Source: Paenibacillus sp. (GTDB lineage: Bacteria; Bacillota; Bacilli; Paenibacillales; YIM-B00363). From it: a stretch of 64,000 bases of DNA. Under the pieces are notes generated by a model that was not told where the DNA came from, searched no databases, and saw nothing but the letters and a program-made list of their open reading frames with translations. A program made the translations under genes and the position numbers. The stretch spans positions 62,001 through 126,000 of the forward strand of contig NZ_DASQNA010000022.1 of assembly GCF_035645195.1 (NCBI RefSeq), read 5' to 3'. Position 1 is the first letter of the stretch, and every line of letters begins with the position of its first letter. Positions 16,584 through 25,169 of this stretch are shown here, one piece after another.

Positions 16584-18724
16584 TTCATTCGCTCCTCCAG
16601 CGTTCGTTCCAACACGCCGCGAATGGACGGGTATGCGGCGGTCAGTTCCAACAGCTGATCCCGGCGCAGGGACAGCAGGACGGTCGGACCGATCGCGACG
16701 ATGTCGGCCGTGCGCGGGATATCCTTCAGCAGGGCGATTTCGCCGAAATAATCCCCGTCCTCCAGCACGGCCACGCGCACTCCGGCCTTCTCCACGGCGA
16801 CGCGGCCCCGCACGATGATGTAAAACTTATCGCCGGCATCGTTCTCCCGGACCACCCGGTGCCCGTCATCGTATGTCTCCGTAATGAACAAGCCGGACAT
16901 CGATTCCAATTGCTCCGCCGGAATGCCTCGGAAGAACGGCAGCTTCGACAGCCTTTCGCCCTCGACTTTGGCCAGGAAGCCGTCGGCGGACAAGACGAAC
17001 CCGTGCTGCTTCTCCCACATATCGGCGTACAGCCCGCCGCGCGCCAGCAGCTCGTCGTGGGTGCCGCTCTCCGCGACGCGGCCGTTCCGGAAGACGACGA
17101 TAACGTCGGCGTTCCTTACCGAAGCGAGACGGTGCGTGACCGTCACGATCGTCCGTTCCCCTCGGAGGCGCCAGATCAGCTCGTTGATGTCGGCTTCCGT
17201 CGCCGGGTCGAGCGCGGAAGTAATTTCGTCGAGGACAAGCAGCTGCGGATCGCCGATCAGAGCGCGGGCGATCGCGAGCCGCTGCCGCTGGCCGCCGGAG
17301 AAGCGGCCGCCGAAATCTTTTACCATCGTTTCGTACTGGTCGGGCATTCGCTCGATCAGCTCGCGGATGCGGGCGGCTTCGGCCGCGGCGCGGACCTCCT
17401 CAAGGGTGACGCCGGGACGCGATAGGCTGATATTTTCGAAAATCGTGTCGTTGAATAAGAACGAATCCTGGAAGACGACGCCGGTGTGCCGCCGGTAATC
17501 GGCTTCGCTCAGCTCCCGCAGGTCGACGCCGTCCGCCTCGATCGCCCCTTGTTTCGGGTCGTAGAACCGCAGCAGCAGCTGCAGCGCCGTGCTCTTCCCG
17601 GAGCCGCTCTGCCCGACGAACGCCGTCATGCCGCCGGCCGGAATCGCGAGCGATACGCCGTCGAGCGCGAGCGAACTCTCGTCGTAGCCGAAGGAGACAT
17701 CTCGGAAGCGGACCTCGTTGCGAACGCCCGCGAAGGGCTTCGGCCGGCTCGGCAGCGCCAGAGGGGAGCGGTGCCGCAGTACCTCGTCGATGCGCCGAAA
17801 GCTGACGCCGGCTTCGATCAGGCTCGGCACGATCTGCGATAACGACGAGACGGATTGGCCGACGTTCAGGAAGATGGTATAGAAGGCGATGAACGCGCCG
17901 ACCGACAAGTCGTCTTGCAAGATGAAATACCCGCCGAAGCCGATCATGACTGCGTTAAGCGCGAGGAAAGCCGTCAACGGAAGGCGGTCGAGCAGAGCAT
18001 AGACGAACGTGACCCGGATGCCGGCGCTCATCAGGGAGGTTAACCGCTGTTCGACCCTGCCGAGGATATAAGGCGCCGCATGCATGCCTTTCACGACGCG
18101 CCGGCCTTTCAGCACTTCGTCGATCAAGCCGATATAGGCGTCATTCTCGACCCGATAATGCTCCGAGCTCCGCTCGGCTTTGCGCCGGAGCAAATACGGG
18201 CTTGCGAACAGCAGGACCGACCCCGCCGCCATGACGATCGTCAGCTTCCATTCTAATTGCAGCAGCAAGCTCAACCCGATCAGAAGGGAGAGCGTTTCTC
18301 GGAACGAGCGCGGAAGAATGCCCGAGATGGTCCGGTCGACGGCCGCAATGTCCGAAGTCAGCCGGTTCATCAGCGACCCTTGGTCGAACCGATGGTAGAA
18401 CTCTTCCGATTGCGCCGCCACGTGGCGGAATATGTTCTCGCGCAAGTCGTAAACGGCCCGCTCGTTCGCCTTGGCCAACAGGCGATCGCTGAGAAGGCCC
18501 GCGCCGAGGTAGACGATTCCGCCGACGACGAGCAGCGCTAAAACCAGCGAAAACAGGCTGACGTCCTTAGCCGGGAACGCGCCGTCGATCAGGAACTGGA
18601 AGCTAAGAGGGGAGGCGGCAATGTATGCGGTCTCGACGATAATGCAAGCCGCAACCAGCAGCAGCGAGATCCAGTACGGACGGCAGAGCCGAAGCGCAAA
18701 GCGCAGCACGAACAAAAGGTTCAC
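16580..18724 (-). CDS. ABC exporter (fused membrane/ATPase) with C-terminal cyclic-nucleotide-binding domain
   Basis: A 714-residue half-size exporter. Residues 1-310 hold six membrane spans, then the ATPase with Walker A G-Q-S-G-S-G-K-S-T, signature F-S-G-G-Q-R-Q-R-L and Walker B L-L-V-L-D-E. The last 150 residues form a cyclic-nucleotide-binding fold (L-S-K-L-P-F-F-R-G-I, then the phosphate-binding cassette Y-F-G-E-I-A-L-L-K-D-I-P-R-T-A with its glutamate and arginine). ABC exporters of MsbA/LmrA type normally end after the ATPase, so the extra domain is unusual and suggests allosteric control by a cyclic nucleotide or similar ligand. Two GNAT-like genes follow in an overlapping operon. Substrate unknown. 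Confidence 0.88.
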   Translation of the reverse strand: MNLLFVLRFALRLCRPYWISLLLVAACIIVETAYIAASPLSFQFLIDGAFPAKDVSLFSLVLALLVVGGIVYLGAGLLSDRLLAKANERAVYDLRENIFRHVAAQSEEFYHRFDQGSLMNRLTSDIAAVDRTISGILPRSFRETLSLLIGLSLLLQLEWKLTIVMAAGSVLLFASPYLLRRKAERSSEHYRVENDAYIGLIDEVLKGRRVVKGMHAAPYILGRVEQRLTSLMSAGIRVTFVYALLDRLPLTAFLALNAVMIGFGGYFILQDDLSVGAFIAFYTIFLNVGQSVSSLSQIVPSLIEAGVSFRRIDEVLRHRSPLALPSRPKPFAGVRNEVRFRDVSFGYDESSLALDGVSLAIPAGGMTAFVGQSGSGKSTALQLLLRFYDPKQGAIEADGVDLRELSEADYRRHTGVVFQDSFLFNDTIFENISLSRPGVTLEEVRAAAEAARIRELIERMPDQYETMVKDFGGRFSGGQRQRLAIARALIGDPQLLVLDEITSALDPATEADINELIWRLRGERTIVTVTHRLASVRNADVIVVFRNGRVAESGTHDELLARGGLYADMWEKQHGFVLSADGFLAKVEGERLSKLPFFRGIPAEQLESMSGLFITETYDDGHRVVRENDAGDKFYIIVRGRVAVEKAGVRVAVLEDGDYFGEIALLKDIPRTADIVAIGPTVLLSLRRDQLLELTAAYPSIRGVLERTLEERMK

Positions 18725-18834
18725 ATCCTAGTACAAATTTCATAGTTCTTCCATCTTACCATGGCTGAATGGGGTGGGATATACAAAGCATACGTTTTGT
18801 TATCCGATAAGTTATTAACATGCTGTGTGTATCA

Positions 18835-18884
18835 TGTGGATAACGCTGTGGATAAAAACTGAGCGAACAACCGCTATATCCACA
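18835..18884. promoter_or_regulatory. Cluster of three DnaA-box sequences
   Basis: Two perfect forward DnaA boxes TGTGGATAA lie at 18835-18843 and 18847-18855, 12 bases apart. A reverse box ATATCCACA at 18876-18884 differs from TTATCCACA at one base. Together they resemble the DnaA-box clusters that titrate DnaA or regulate promoters in Bacillus. There is no dnaA, dnaN or obvious AT-rich unwinding element, so it is not proposed to be oriC. Confidence 0.65.
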
Positions 18885-18986
18885 GGCGATAGCCGCCTCC
18901 GCCGCAAACGAATCTCTTTGTTGTTTGATGAGACGCATTCCGGCTGAATGTTGCATTCCGACGAGACTGACGCACGGCAAAGCCGG

Positions 18987-19016
18987 TAGACAGACTGCGA
19001 ATGCGCTCATTATAAT
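18987..19016 (+). promoter_or_regulatory. Sigma-A-like promoter for the small ORF and dynamin operon
   Basis: TAGACA (18987-18992) and TATAAT (19011-19016) are separated by 18 bases. Transcription would begin near 19024 and run into the 58-residue ORF; no terminator is seen between that ORF and the first dynamin gene. Confidence 0.65.
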
Positions 19017-19069
19017 GTAGGCAGGCTTTACCAAACTTTACTAATCAATATTAGGGAGAGGGCGCAACG

Positions 19070-19246
19070 ATGGAATCGAAACAAAAAATCCCGAACTATA
19101 CGCCGTCCACGACAACGGTAAGGCCGCATTACGTAAAGCAGCATATTCGCGGCACCAATATTATTGGTCCTTCGTACCGCAACGGCGGGGGACACCCGAA
19201 TATCGACTCGCGTATCGGCTACAAGCGTAAGAACAGCAGAGGCTAG
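19070..19246 (+). CDS. Small basic protein of 58 residues, unknown function
   Basis: An ATG at 19070 preceded by AGGGAGAGGG opens a 58-codon frame ending in TAG at 19246. The product is basic and rich in Asn, Gly, Thr and Tyr: it begins M-E-S-K-Q-K-I-P-N-Y-T-P and includes Q-H-I-R-G-T-N-I-I-G-P-S-Y-R-N-G-G-G and a C-terminal R-I-G-Y-K-R-K-N. No membrane segment or recognised domain is visible. It lies directly downstream of a promoter and 65 bases upstream of the dynamin operon with no terminator between, so it may be its first gene. I do not recognise the family. The good ribosome binding site and sensible composition support it being real. Confidence 0.6.
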   Translation: MESKQKIPNYTPSTTTVRPHYVKQHIRGTNIIGPSYRNGGGHPNIDSRIGYKRKNSRG

Positions 19247-19311
19247 CAGCCGAAAGGGTTTTGAGGGGGTCTGGGTCTATTTCACCATTTCAACGGTCGG
19301 GGGACAGCTGC

Positions 19312-21186
19312 ATGATGAACGGTGAACAACTGACGAAGGAACGCTACGGCTCATTGCGGGAGGAATCGCTGGCCCGCTTTGAACAAATTAGGCAACTGCT
19401 TTGGGAAGAAGGCATGAATACGAACCAGATTCAACGCCTGTCGAATCAGCTGCAAGATAACCGATTCCAAATTATCGTGGTCGGCGAATTTAGCTCAGGG
19501 AAGTCTACCTTTATAAATAGTCTCCTAGGAAGAGCTCTTCTTCCTTCCAAAGTAAAGCCTACAACGGCAACGCTCGGCATCATTCAGGACGGGGCGCCCC
19601 AAGCTACGGCCGTGTACAAAGACGGAACCCGCAAACCGATCCCGCTGGAAGAGATCAAAACGTTCGCCACCGCGCTTGACCGGGCGGGCGCCGAAGAAGC
19701 GCGCAAGATCGAGCATATCGAGATTCAGTACCCCTGCGCCTTCACGAAGGACGGCGTCGTCATCATCGATACGCCTGGCGTCGACGAGTTGGACAAGCAG
19801 CGGGAGGAAGTTACCTACAACCTCATCCCGAAGGTGGACGCGGCGATTTTACTGATGGACGCTAGGCGTCCGTACAAGTACAGCGAGAAAGTGTTTTTGG
19901 AGGACCGTCTGCTGGCCAACCAGATCGGAAAAATTTTCATTGCGCTCAATTTTATCGACTCGATCATCGACGACGGCGAGGATCCCGAGGAAATCGTCGA
20001 TTACACGAGAGAGAAGCTGATCGAGAGCTTGCCCGCGATCGGACGACCGCGCTTGTACGCGCTGTCGGCGAGGGAGGCGCTTTCCGCCAAGGTGAACGGC
20101 GACTCGAATAACGACTATCTGGCCCAATTTCTGTCTTTCGAGGGCGACTTAATGGATTTCCTCGTCAATGAAAAAGGCATTCTCATGATCCGCAATGCCG
20201 TCGTGAAGGCGCTGCTCGAGCTGAAACAGCTGTACGACAATATCGTCGTCAAGCACGCGGGGTTGGATACGCCTCTGCAGCAATTGCTGCAGCAAGAGGC
20301 TGCGTTCGCCGAAAGACTGCGGCAGTTCGAAACGCATCGGCATCAGTTGATCGCCGACGTTCGTTCCGGCTTCCAAAGTCTGCCGAGCCTGTACGAAGCG
20401 GACATCCGTCAGGCGACGGCGATGGCCGTGAACGATATCGAGCGCATCGACCACAACAGATACAAATCCGGGCAATTCAAGGAAGAAGTCGAGGCAATCT
20501 TCCACGAAGCGCTACGCAAGCAGCTTGAACGCGCCGTGCTGCCGCGCATTTCCGAGCAGCTCAGGGACATGATGGAGCAGGCGCAAACGAGATCCGAACG
20601 GTTAATGGAGGAGTTGGAGCGGTTTCGGTACGATCAGCTCTCCATCGATGCGCTGGATTCAACGCGGTTGTACGATCTGAACGGCGTGTTCGAACGAGAC
20701 GCCTCCGTTGGGGGCAAGCAGCTGCTGATGGGCATCGGAGCATGGTTCGGCGTCCCGTTCCTCGTCAGTCTGTTCGCTACGGGAGGACTGGCTCTCATTC
20801 CGTGGGCGATCGGCATGGCTGCATCCATTTTCGGCATTGTCGTATGGGGCGATCGTCAAGAGAAAAAAGCGATCGTGCAGAAGTTGCGTCAAATGGAGCC
20901 TGAGATCGCATTTAAAATTAAACAGTCGATCTCGGAGAAGATGGAGGACGCCTGCGAACAATTCGTCGCGGCCTTAAGCGGTCAAATGAATGCCCGGATC
21001 GAAAATATGCAAGCCGCGCAAAAGGAAACAATCGAGAATAAGAGGAAATTGGCCGGCGAAATCGACGCGAAGAAAGCTTATTACGAGGAGCGGCTGCGTC
21101 AGTCGGGCGCGGTGTCGTCGAAGCTTCAAGCAGTGCTGAAGGAGCTCGGCCGCCGAGGGGTCGCAGCGGACTATGCCGTCACTTGA
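19312..21186 (+). CDS. Dynamin-family GTPase with membrane hairpin (first of pair)
   Basis: A 624-residue bacterial dynamin-like protein. The P-loop G-E-F-S-S-G-K-S-T is at about residues 57-65, switch I threonines follow in K-P-T-T-A-T-L, and the G3 motif D-T-P-G-V at about 151. The G4 position reads L-N-F-I-D, with the usual lysine replaced. A helical stalk follows, then a hydrophobic double span (about 472-515: I-G-A-W-F-G-V-P-F-L-V-S-L-F, W-A-I-G-M-A-A-S-I-F-G-I-V-V-W) and a charged coiled-coil tail. Bacterial dynamins bend or tether membranes, and Bacillus DynA protects membranes under stress. Start at 19312 (or 19315) follows GGTCGGGGG. It overlaps the next gene by 14 bases. Confidence 0.85.
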   Translation: MMNGEQLTKERYGSLREESLARFEQIRQLLWEEGMNTNQIQRLSNQLQDNRFQIIVVGEFSSGKSTFINSLLGRALLPSKVKPTTATLGIIQDGAPQATAVYKDGTRKPIPLEEIKTFATALDRAGAEEARKIEHIEIQYPCAFTKDGVVIIDTPGVDELDKQREEVTYNLIPKVDAAILLMDARRPYKYSEKVFLEDRLLANQIGKIFIALNFIDSIIDDGEDPEEIVDYTREKLIESLPAIGRPRLYALSAREALSAKVNGDSNNDYLAQFLSFEGDLMDFLVNEKGILMIRNAVVKALLELKQLYDNIVVKHAGLDTPLQQLLQQEAAFAERLRQFETHRHQLIADVRSGFQSLPSLYEADIRQATAMAVNDIERIDHNRYKSGQFKEEVEAIFHEALRKQLERAVLPRISEQLRDMMEQAQTRSERLMEELERFRYDQLSIDALDSTRLYDLNGVFERDASVGGKQLLMGIGAWFGVPFLVSLFATGGLALIPWAIGMAASIFGIVVWGDRQEKKAIVQKLRQMEPEIAFKIKQSISEKMEDACEQFVAALSGQMNARIENMQAAQKETIENKRKLAGEIDAKKAYYEERLRQSGAVSSKLQAVLKELGRRGVAADYAVT

Positions 21187-24163
21187 CTTACAGATACGGC
21201 TATATCGCGCGATGAAGGCATCGGAGGGGGCGGCTGCGCGTTCCGTTCGGGCCGAGGGGACGGACGCGACGCGGGAAGCAGCCCTGCTGGCCGGGCGTTT
21301 CTCGATGTGGCTCGCGGTGCGGCGGAACGTGCCGCCCCCGTCCGAACCCTCCGAGATGCTGGCTTGGCTTCGCTCGGAGCTAGCCGTTCTGGAGACGGAA
21401 TGGAAGGCGGAGTCGGGGCGGTCGTACGATTCGGAGAAATTAAACCGGTTGAACGGCATCCAACATTCCCTTGCCGAGCTGCACTATGCCGTGGGGGAAA
21501 CCTGTTGGGCGGCGGACGAACGCGAGCAGGCGATGAAAGAGTGGACGGGCTTGCCGAAGGCATTCCACCCATGGACGTATTTGTACCGGAGCCGACAGTC
21601 GGAAGCGGCCGGCGAGACGGCGGCGGCAATCGTCTATGCCAAGGCGATGACGTGTTCGCCCGGCACGTTGCTATATTTGGAGAAGCACTGGCGCTTGTAC
21701 CGGCTTTATGCGGCCTTGGGCGAAGCGGCCTCGGCGGAGTCCCATCTCCGCGACGTGCTGCGTTCGGAGCCCGATTACGAGGATGCTGCGGAAGAGGCGT
21801 ATCGGTTTTGGACGGCGGGCGGGAATTTCGTGATTGCATTCGAGCATTGTACGGAGCAGTATGTACGCGCGCCCGGCGACATTTGGGCGGACCGAGCGAT
21901 TAGACTTCTGACGGAGGTTGGCGAAATCGCGTCGTTCGCGCCGTGCCGCACGCTGTTGGAGGCATTATTCCGCGATGGCCGCCTAGAGCGATGGTCGCAA
22001 GCTGCGAACACGGCGTACGACGCCGTACCGTACGAAGCTCTCGATGAACTTGCCGCATATGTTAAAGCAACGCTGCTGCCGACGGTACGTCAGTCCGCCA
22101 TCGTCCCGCGTCTTGCGGACGCTGTGGAGCTGCTTGCCGAGTTGAGCGGGTTGTTCGACGGGGACGGCGAGCTGCGCGAGCGTCATTCGGCCGACATTGC
22201 TTGGATTATGATGGTATACGGTCTTTTGCTGCGACGGCGCGCTGCGGCGTTCGAAGGGGGCGTCCGGCTTCAGGTCGCGCTCGAGAAGGGCGATCCCGGC
22301 GACGCTAGGCGCGCCTTGTTGGACCAAACGCTGCTCCGCGTCGGCGTCCCGTCGGAGGAGGACCCCGTCGCCGCGGATTTTCCTTGGCTGCACGAGGTTG
22401 AGAAGTTGGCTGAAGCCATCGAAGATTGCGGAGGGAACGGGGAGCCGTTCAGGCGGCTGGTTCGATGGGAGCGGGATCCGAATTATCGAATCATGCTGAT
22501 CGGCACGTTTAACAACGGGAAGTCCAGCTTGATCAATGCCCTAGTTGGCGGGAAAGTGCTGAAAACGAAGTCGCTCCCCACTACGTCGATGCTCGTGTTT
22601 CTCTCCGCCGGCGAGCAGGAAGCCGCCGAGTTGTTCCGCCCGGACGCCGGGGAAACGCAGAAAGTGCCGTGGGAACGGGTGGCCGAGCTGACTGCGTTCA
22701 ACGCCGAGCGCAATCCTGGAGAGGATTGGCTGGCTCGGCTTCGGTTGCCGAACGCATGGCTGGCCGATAACCGGCTTGCTCTGATCGACACGCCCGGTTT
22801 TTTAGATTTTAGCAATCAAGCCAAACTCGTGAACGAACATGCGGAAGCGGCCGACCGCATCGTCATGGTCATCGATGCGACCAAACCGCTGACCGGATCG
22901 GAATCGGACATCCTCAGAGGCTTGCTGGCGTTGCCGGATATGGAACCGGATCGATTCGCGTTCGTGCTCAATAAAAGCGACATGCTGGATCCGGAGGAAC
23001 TGGATGACATCGTCGCGCATGTGCGGGGCGGTTTGTCCGAATTGCTAGGGAGCGAGCCTCCGCTGTTCGTGTTCAACAGCAGGGATCCGTCGATGGCGGA
23101 ACGACTTCGGCGCGACTTCGCCGGACTAATCCCGCCGCGCCCGTACGCGGTTCGGTTCGAGCGATTCGCAAGCCGGTTCGCGGAGGCGATGGCGGAGGAG
23201 GAACGCGCCGCGTCGGAACGGACGTCCGCCATGCGCGGGCAAGCGGAACGGTATCGGGCGCTGACAGAGCGATTAGAGACGCAGCGCGAAGATGTCCGGG
23301 GGGAGCTAACGAAGCTGCAGCGCACGCTCGCTGCCGAGCATGCGGCACTGAAGGGGCGGTTGGAACGGTACGTCCACGAGCAACTCCCCGCCTTGATGGA
23401 GCAGCAGACAGACCGCGTCTACATCGGCTTCGATTATAAAACGCTGCGCGAGCAAGTGGAGCGCAAGCTGCAGGAGATTGTTCGTGCGTGGGCCGAAGAG
23501 CATGTAACGCCGCAGTTGCGGGAGAATGTAGCGGGCTTGATGCAGCGAATCCAGCCTTCATACGAGGCGATGCAGTATTGCGTCGACCGGGCGATGGCGC
23601 GGCGGCTGCTTGCGTTGGGGGAGGAGAGCGAATTCGACGAACGCCGAGCGGTCGTCTCCGAACCGGTTCCTTGGCTCGGCATCGTTCAAGCCGCTTCCGA
23701 GCCGGCGCGGCGCTTCGTCGACAGCCAGACGTATTCGGTCCGGGTGCTCGGTTCCGGAGGCATGTTTGCGGGGTTGTTCCATGGCATCTCTTCCTTCTTC
23801 AACGGAACGAACAAGGTGCTGGAGGATGTGCGATCCGAGTTGAGGCGCGAAATTTCGGATTCCGGGGGGAAAACGGCGGAGCGGCTGCATGCGGCGGCGT
23901 TCTCCTCCTACAGCGGCTTCGCCGATGCGTTGTCCGCTGCCGTGCGGAAGTTGCCGGACGAGGCGGCTCATCTGCTGAAAGGCGATACGAAGCTTGTCGA
24001 GACGCGAGCGGAGGAGTTGTTTCGGTCCGCGGCGGAGCTCGAGCGGGAACGCGAACGCATGGCAGAAGCGTTCGCCGACGCCCGGCATCGAATGAAATTG
24101 TGGACATGCCAAGTCAGCCGAGGAGTGATCATCGAGAATGGACAATTATGCCGAATGGCATGA
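21173..24163 (+). CDS. Large dynamin-like GTPase with TPR-like N-terminal half
   Basis: A 996-residue protein. Residues 1-430 are alpha helical with TPR-like repeats (L-A-E-L-H-Y-A-V-G-E-T-C-W-A-A, A-A-I-V-Y-A-K-A-M, L-Y-R-L-Y-A-A-L-G-E-A-A-S-A-E-S). The GTPase follows with G1 G-T-F-N-N-G-K-S-S (near 443), T-T-S-M in switch I, G3 I-D-T-P-G-F (near 539) and G4 L-N-K-S-D (near 599). The C-terminal 330 residues are long amphipathic helices with a glycine/phenylalanine-rich patch (F-A-G-L-F-H-G-I-S-S-F-F-N-G) that could dip into a membrane. It overlaps the genes on both sides. Paired dynamins, as here, usually form heteromeric assemblies; the TPR half should recruit partners. Confidence 0.82.
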   Translation: MPSLDLQIRLYRAMKASEGAAARSVRAEGTDATREAALLAGRFSMWLAVRRNVPPPSEPSEMLAWLRSELAVLETEWKAESGRSYDSEKLNRLNGIQHSLAELHYAVGETCWAADEREQAMKEWTGLPKAFHPWTYLYRSRQSEAAGETAAAIVYAKAMTCSPGTLLYLEKHWRLYRLYAALGEAASAESHLRDVLRSEPDYEDAAEEAYRFWTAGGNFVIAFEHCTEQYVRAPGDIWADRAIRLLTEVGEIASFAPCRTLLEALFRDGRLERWSQAANTAYDAVPYEALDELAAYVKATLLPTVRQSAIVPRLADAVELLAELSGLFDGDGELRERHSADIAWIMMVYGLLLRRRAAAFEGGVRLQVALEKGDPGDARRALLDQTLLRVGVPSEEDPVAADFPWLHEVEKLAEAIEDCGGNGEPFRRLVRWERDPNYRIMLIGTFNNGKSSLINALVGGKVLKTKSLPTTSMLVFLSAGEQEAAELFRPDAGETQKVPWERVAELTAFNAERNPGEDWLARLRLPNAWLADNRLALIDTPGFLDFSNQAKLVNEHAEAADRIVMVIDATKPLTGSESDILRGLLALPDMEPDRFAFVLNKSDMLDPEELDDIVAHVRGGLSELLGSEPPLFVFNSRDPSMAERLRRDFAGLIPPRPYAVRFERFASRFAEAMAEEERAASERTSAMRGQAERYRALTERLETQREDVRGELTKLQRTLAAEHAALKGRLERYVHEQLPALMEQQTDRVYIGFDYKTLREQVERKLQEIVRAWAEEHVTPQLRENVAGLMQRIQPSYEAMQYCVDRAMARRLLALGEESEFDERRAVVSEPVPWLGIVQAASEPARRFVDSQTYSVRVLGSGGMFAGLFHGISSFFNGTNKVLEDVRSELRREISDSGGKTAERLHAAAFSSYSGFADALSAAVRKLPDEAAHLLKGDTKLVETRAEELFRSAAELERERERMAEAFADARHRMKLWTCQVSRGVIIENGQLCRMA

Positions 24164-25169
24164 GCGGCTGAATGCGTGCGTTCGGGAGCTATACGGAACG
24201 CATGAACAGGCCGAGGCGCCTTTGACGGGATCGGGGGGTGGCGGAGCGCTTCGCGTCTGCGTTGCCGGGGCGCACCCGAAGACCTACGAGGCTTGGGCGG
24301 GAGCGCTCGCGGAAGGGGACAGCGAGGTGCGTTTCGCGCAGCCGGACGCGAGCGGCCGCTACGATCTGGAAGCGGAGGCGCATTTCGTCGTCCAAGTCAT
24401 CCGGGCTACGCAGCCGGTCAGCCGGAGCGACGGCATCGGGTACGATTCGTTGAAGGAATGGGTGCCGAACGAACGCCACCGGTTCGCTGCGGACGAGATG
24501 GACCGGATCGATCCGGAAGAGCAGGCGGAAGTTAGCCGTTATATTGAAGAGAAAATAAACGTCGTAAAGCCGTCCTTGGATCCAGTATATTACATCTCCT
24601 CTAAAACCGGGGAAGGGTTGGAGGCGGTCGCGGAAACCGTTCGCGTTCTGGCAAGCCGGCGGGCGGAAGTTCAGGCCGATACGGAACGCTTCCGCCTCCG
24701 GCGGCGAATTCGACAGCTTCGGCAAGCGCTGCAAGCGGAGATCGATGAGCTGCGGCATGCGGGGCGACACAAGGCCGAACGGAAAGAGCAAGCCCGCTCG
24801 GCGATTCGCCGAGCGCTGCAGGACGCCGAGAAAATCGTCGCGTTCATAGGTGAACAGCAAGGGGATTGGGAGCGGCTTGCCGCAACCGTCCGCGCGGCGG
24901 CGCAAGAGAGATTTCGCCTGGAAGACGGCGAGATGGAGGGCGCGGCGCGCTTGGCCCGTCCGGCGTCCGGCGGCGATTCGCCTGCGGCAAAGCTGCGGAG
25001 CGTCGTCGCCGCATGGGCGGACGCCGCCGTCCGGAGGGAGAGGGCGGCTTTGCGCGAGTACGCAAACCGGGAGAATCGGCCGGAGCGGCTTGCCGCCTTG
25101 GAGGAGCTTCGGCAGGCGATTGACAGCATCGAGAAGGAGGCCGAGGAAGCGCATGCGAAAGGCTCTTGA
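24138..25169 (+). CDS. Degenerate dynamin-type GTPase (pseudo-GTPase)
   Basis: A 343-residue protein with a GTPase-like start but no nucleotide-binding motifs. Where a P-loop should be, it has L-R-V-C-V-A-G-A-H-P-K-T-Y-E-A-W, lacking GKS/T. A later stretch, V-V-Q-V-I-R-A-T-Q-P-V-S-R-S-D then H-R-F-A-A-D-E-M-D-R-I-D-P-E-E, lines up with V-M-V-I-D-A-T-K-P-L-T-G-S-E then D-R-F-A-F-V-L-N-K-S-D-M-L-D-P-E-E of the previous gene, so G4 has decayed. A G5-like I-S-S-K-T-G-E-G-L is kept. The C-terminal half is a charged coiled coil. It overlaps the dynamin gene upstream by 26 bases and the M48-like gene by 17. A structural or regulatory role is inferred. Confidence 0.7.
   Translation: MDNYAEWHERLNACVRELYGTHEQAEAPLTGSGGGGALRVCVAGAHPKTYEAWAGALAEGDSEVRFAQPDASGRYDLEAEAHFVVQVIRATQPVSRSDGIGYDSLKEWVPNERHRFAADEMDRIDPEEQAEVSRYIEEKINVVKPSLDPVYYISSKTGEGLEAVAETVRVLASRRAEVQADTERFRLRRRIRQLRQALQAEIDELRHAGRHKAERKEQARSAIRRALQDAEKIVAFIGEQQGDWERLAATVRAAAQERFRLEDGEMEGAARLARPASGGDSPAAKLRSVVAAWADAAVRRERAALREYANRENRPERLAALEELRQAIDSIEKEAEEAHAKGS

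Larger units (their letters stand above)
18725..19069. other. 345-base intergenic regulatory region
   Basis: No gene is seen here. It separates the leftward ABC exporter operon from the rightward small ORF and dynamin operon. It holds a cluster of DnaA-box sequences, an 11-bp palindrome TTATCCGATAA (18800-18810) and a sigma-A-like promoter, all annotated separately. Confidence 0.8.

Noticed and set aside
18725-19069. DnaA-box cluster as a chromosomal or plasmid origin
   Set aside because: There is no dnaA, dnaN, rep or partition gene nearby and no clear unwinding element, so a titration or regulatory cluster is more likely.
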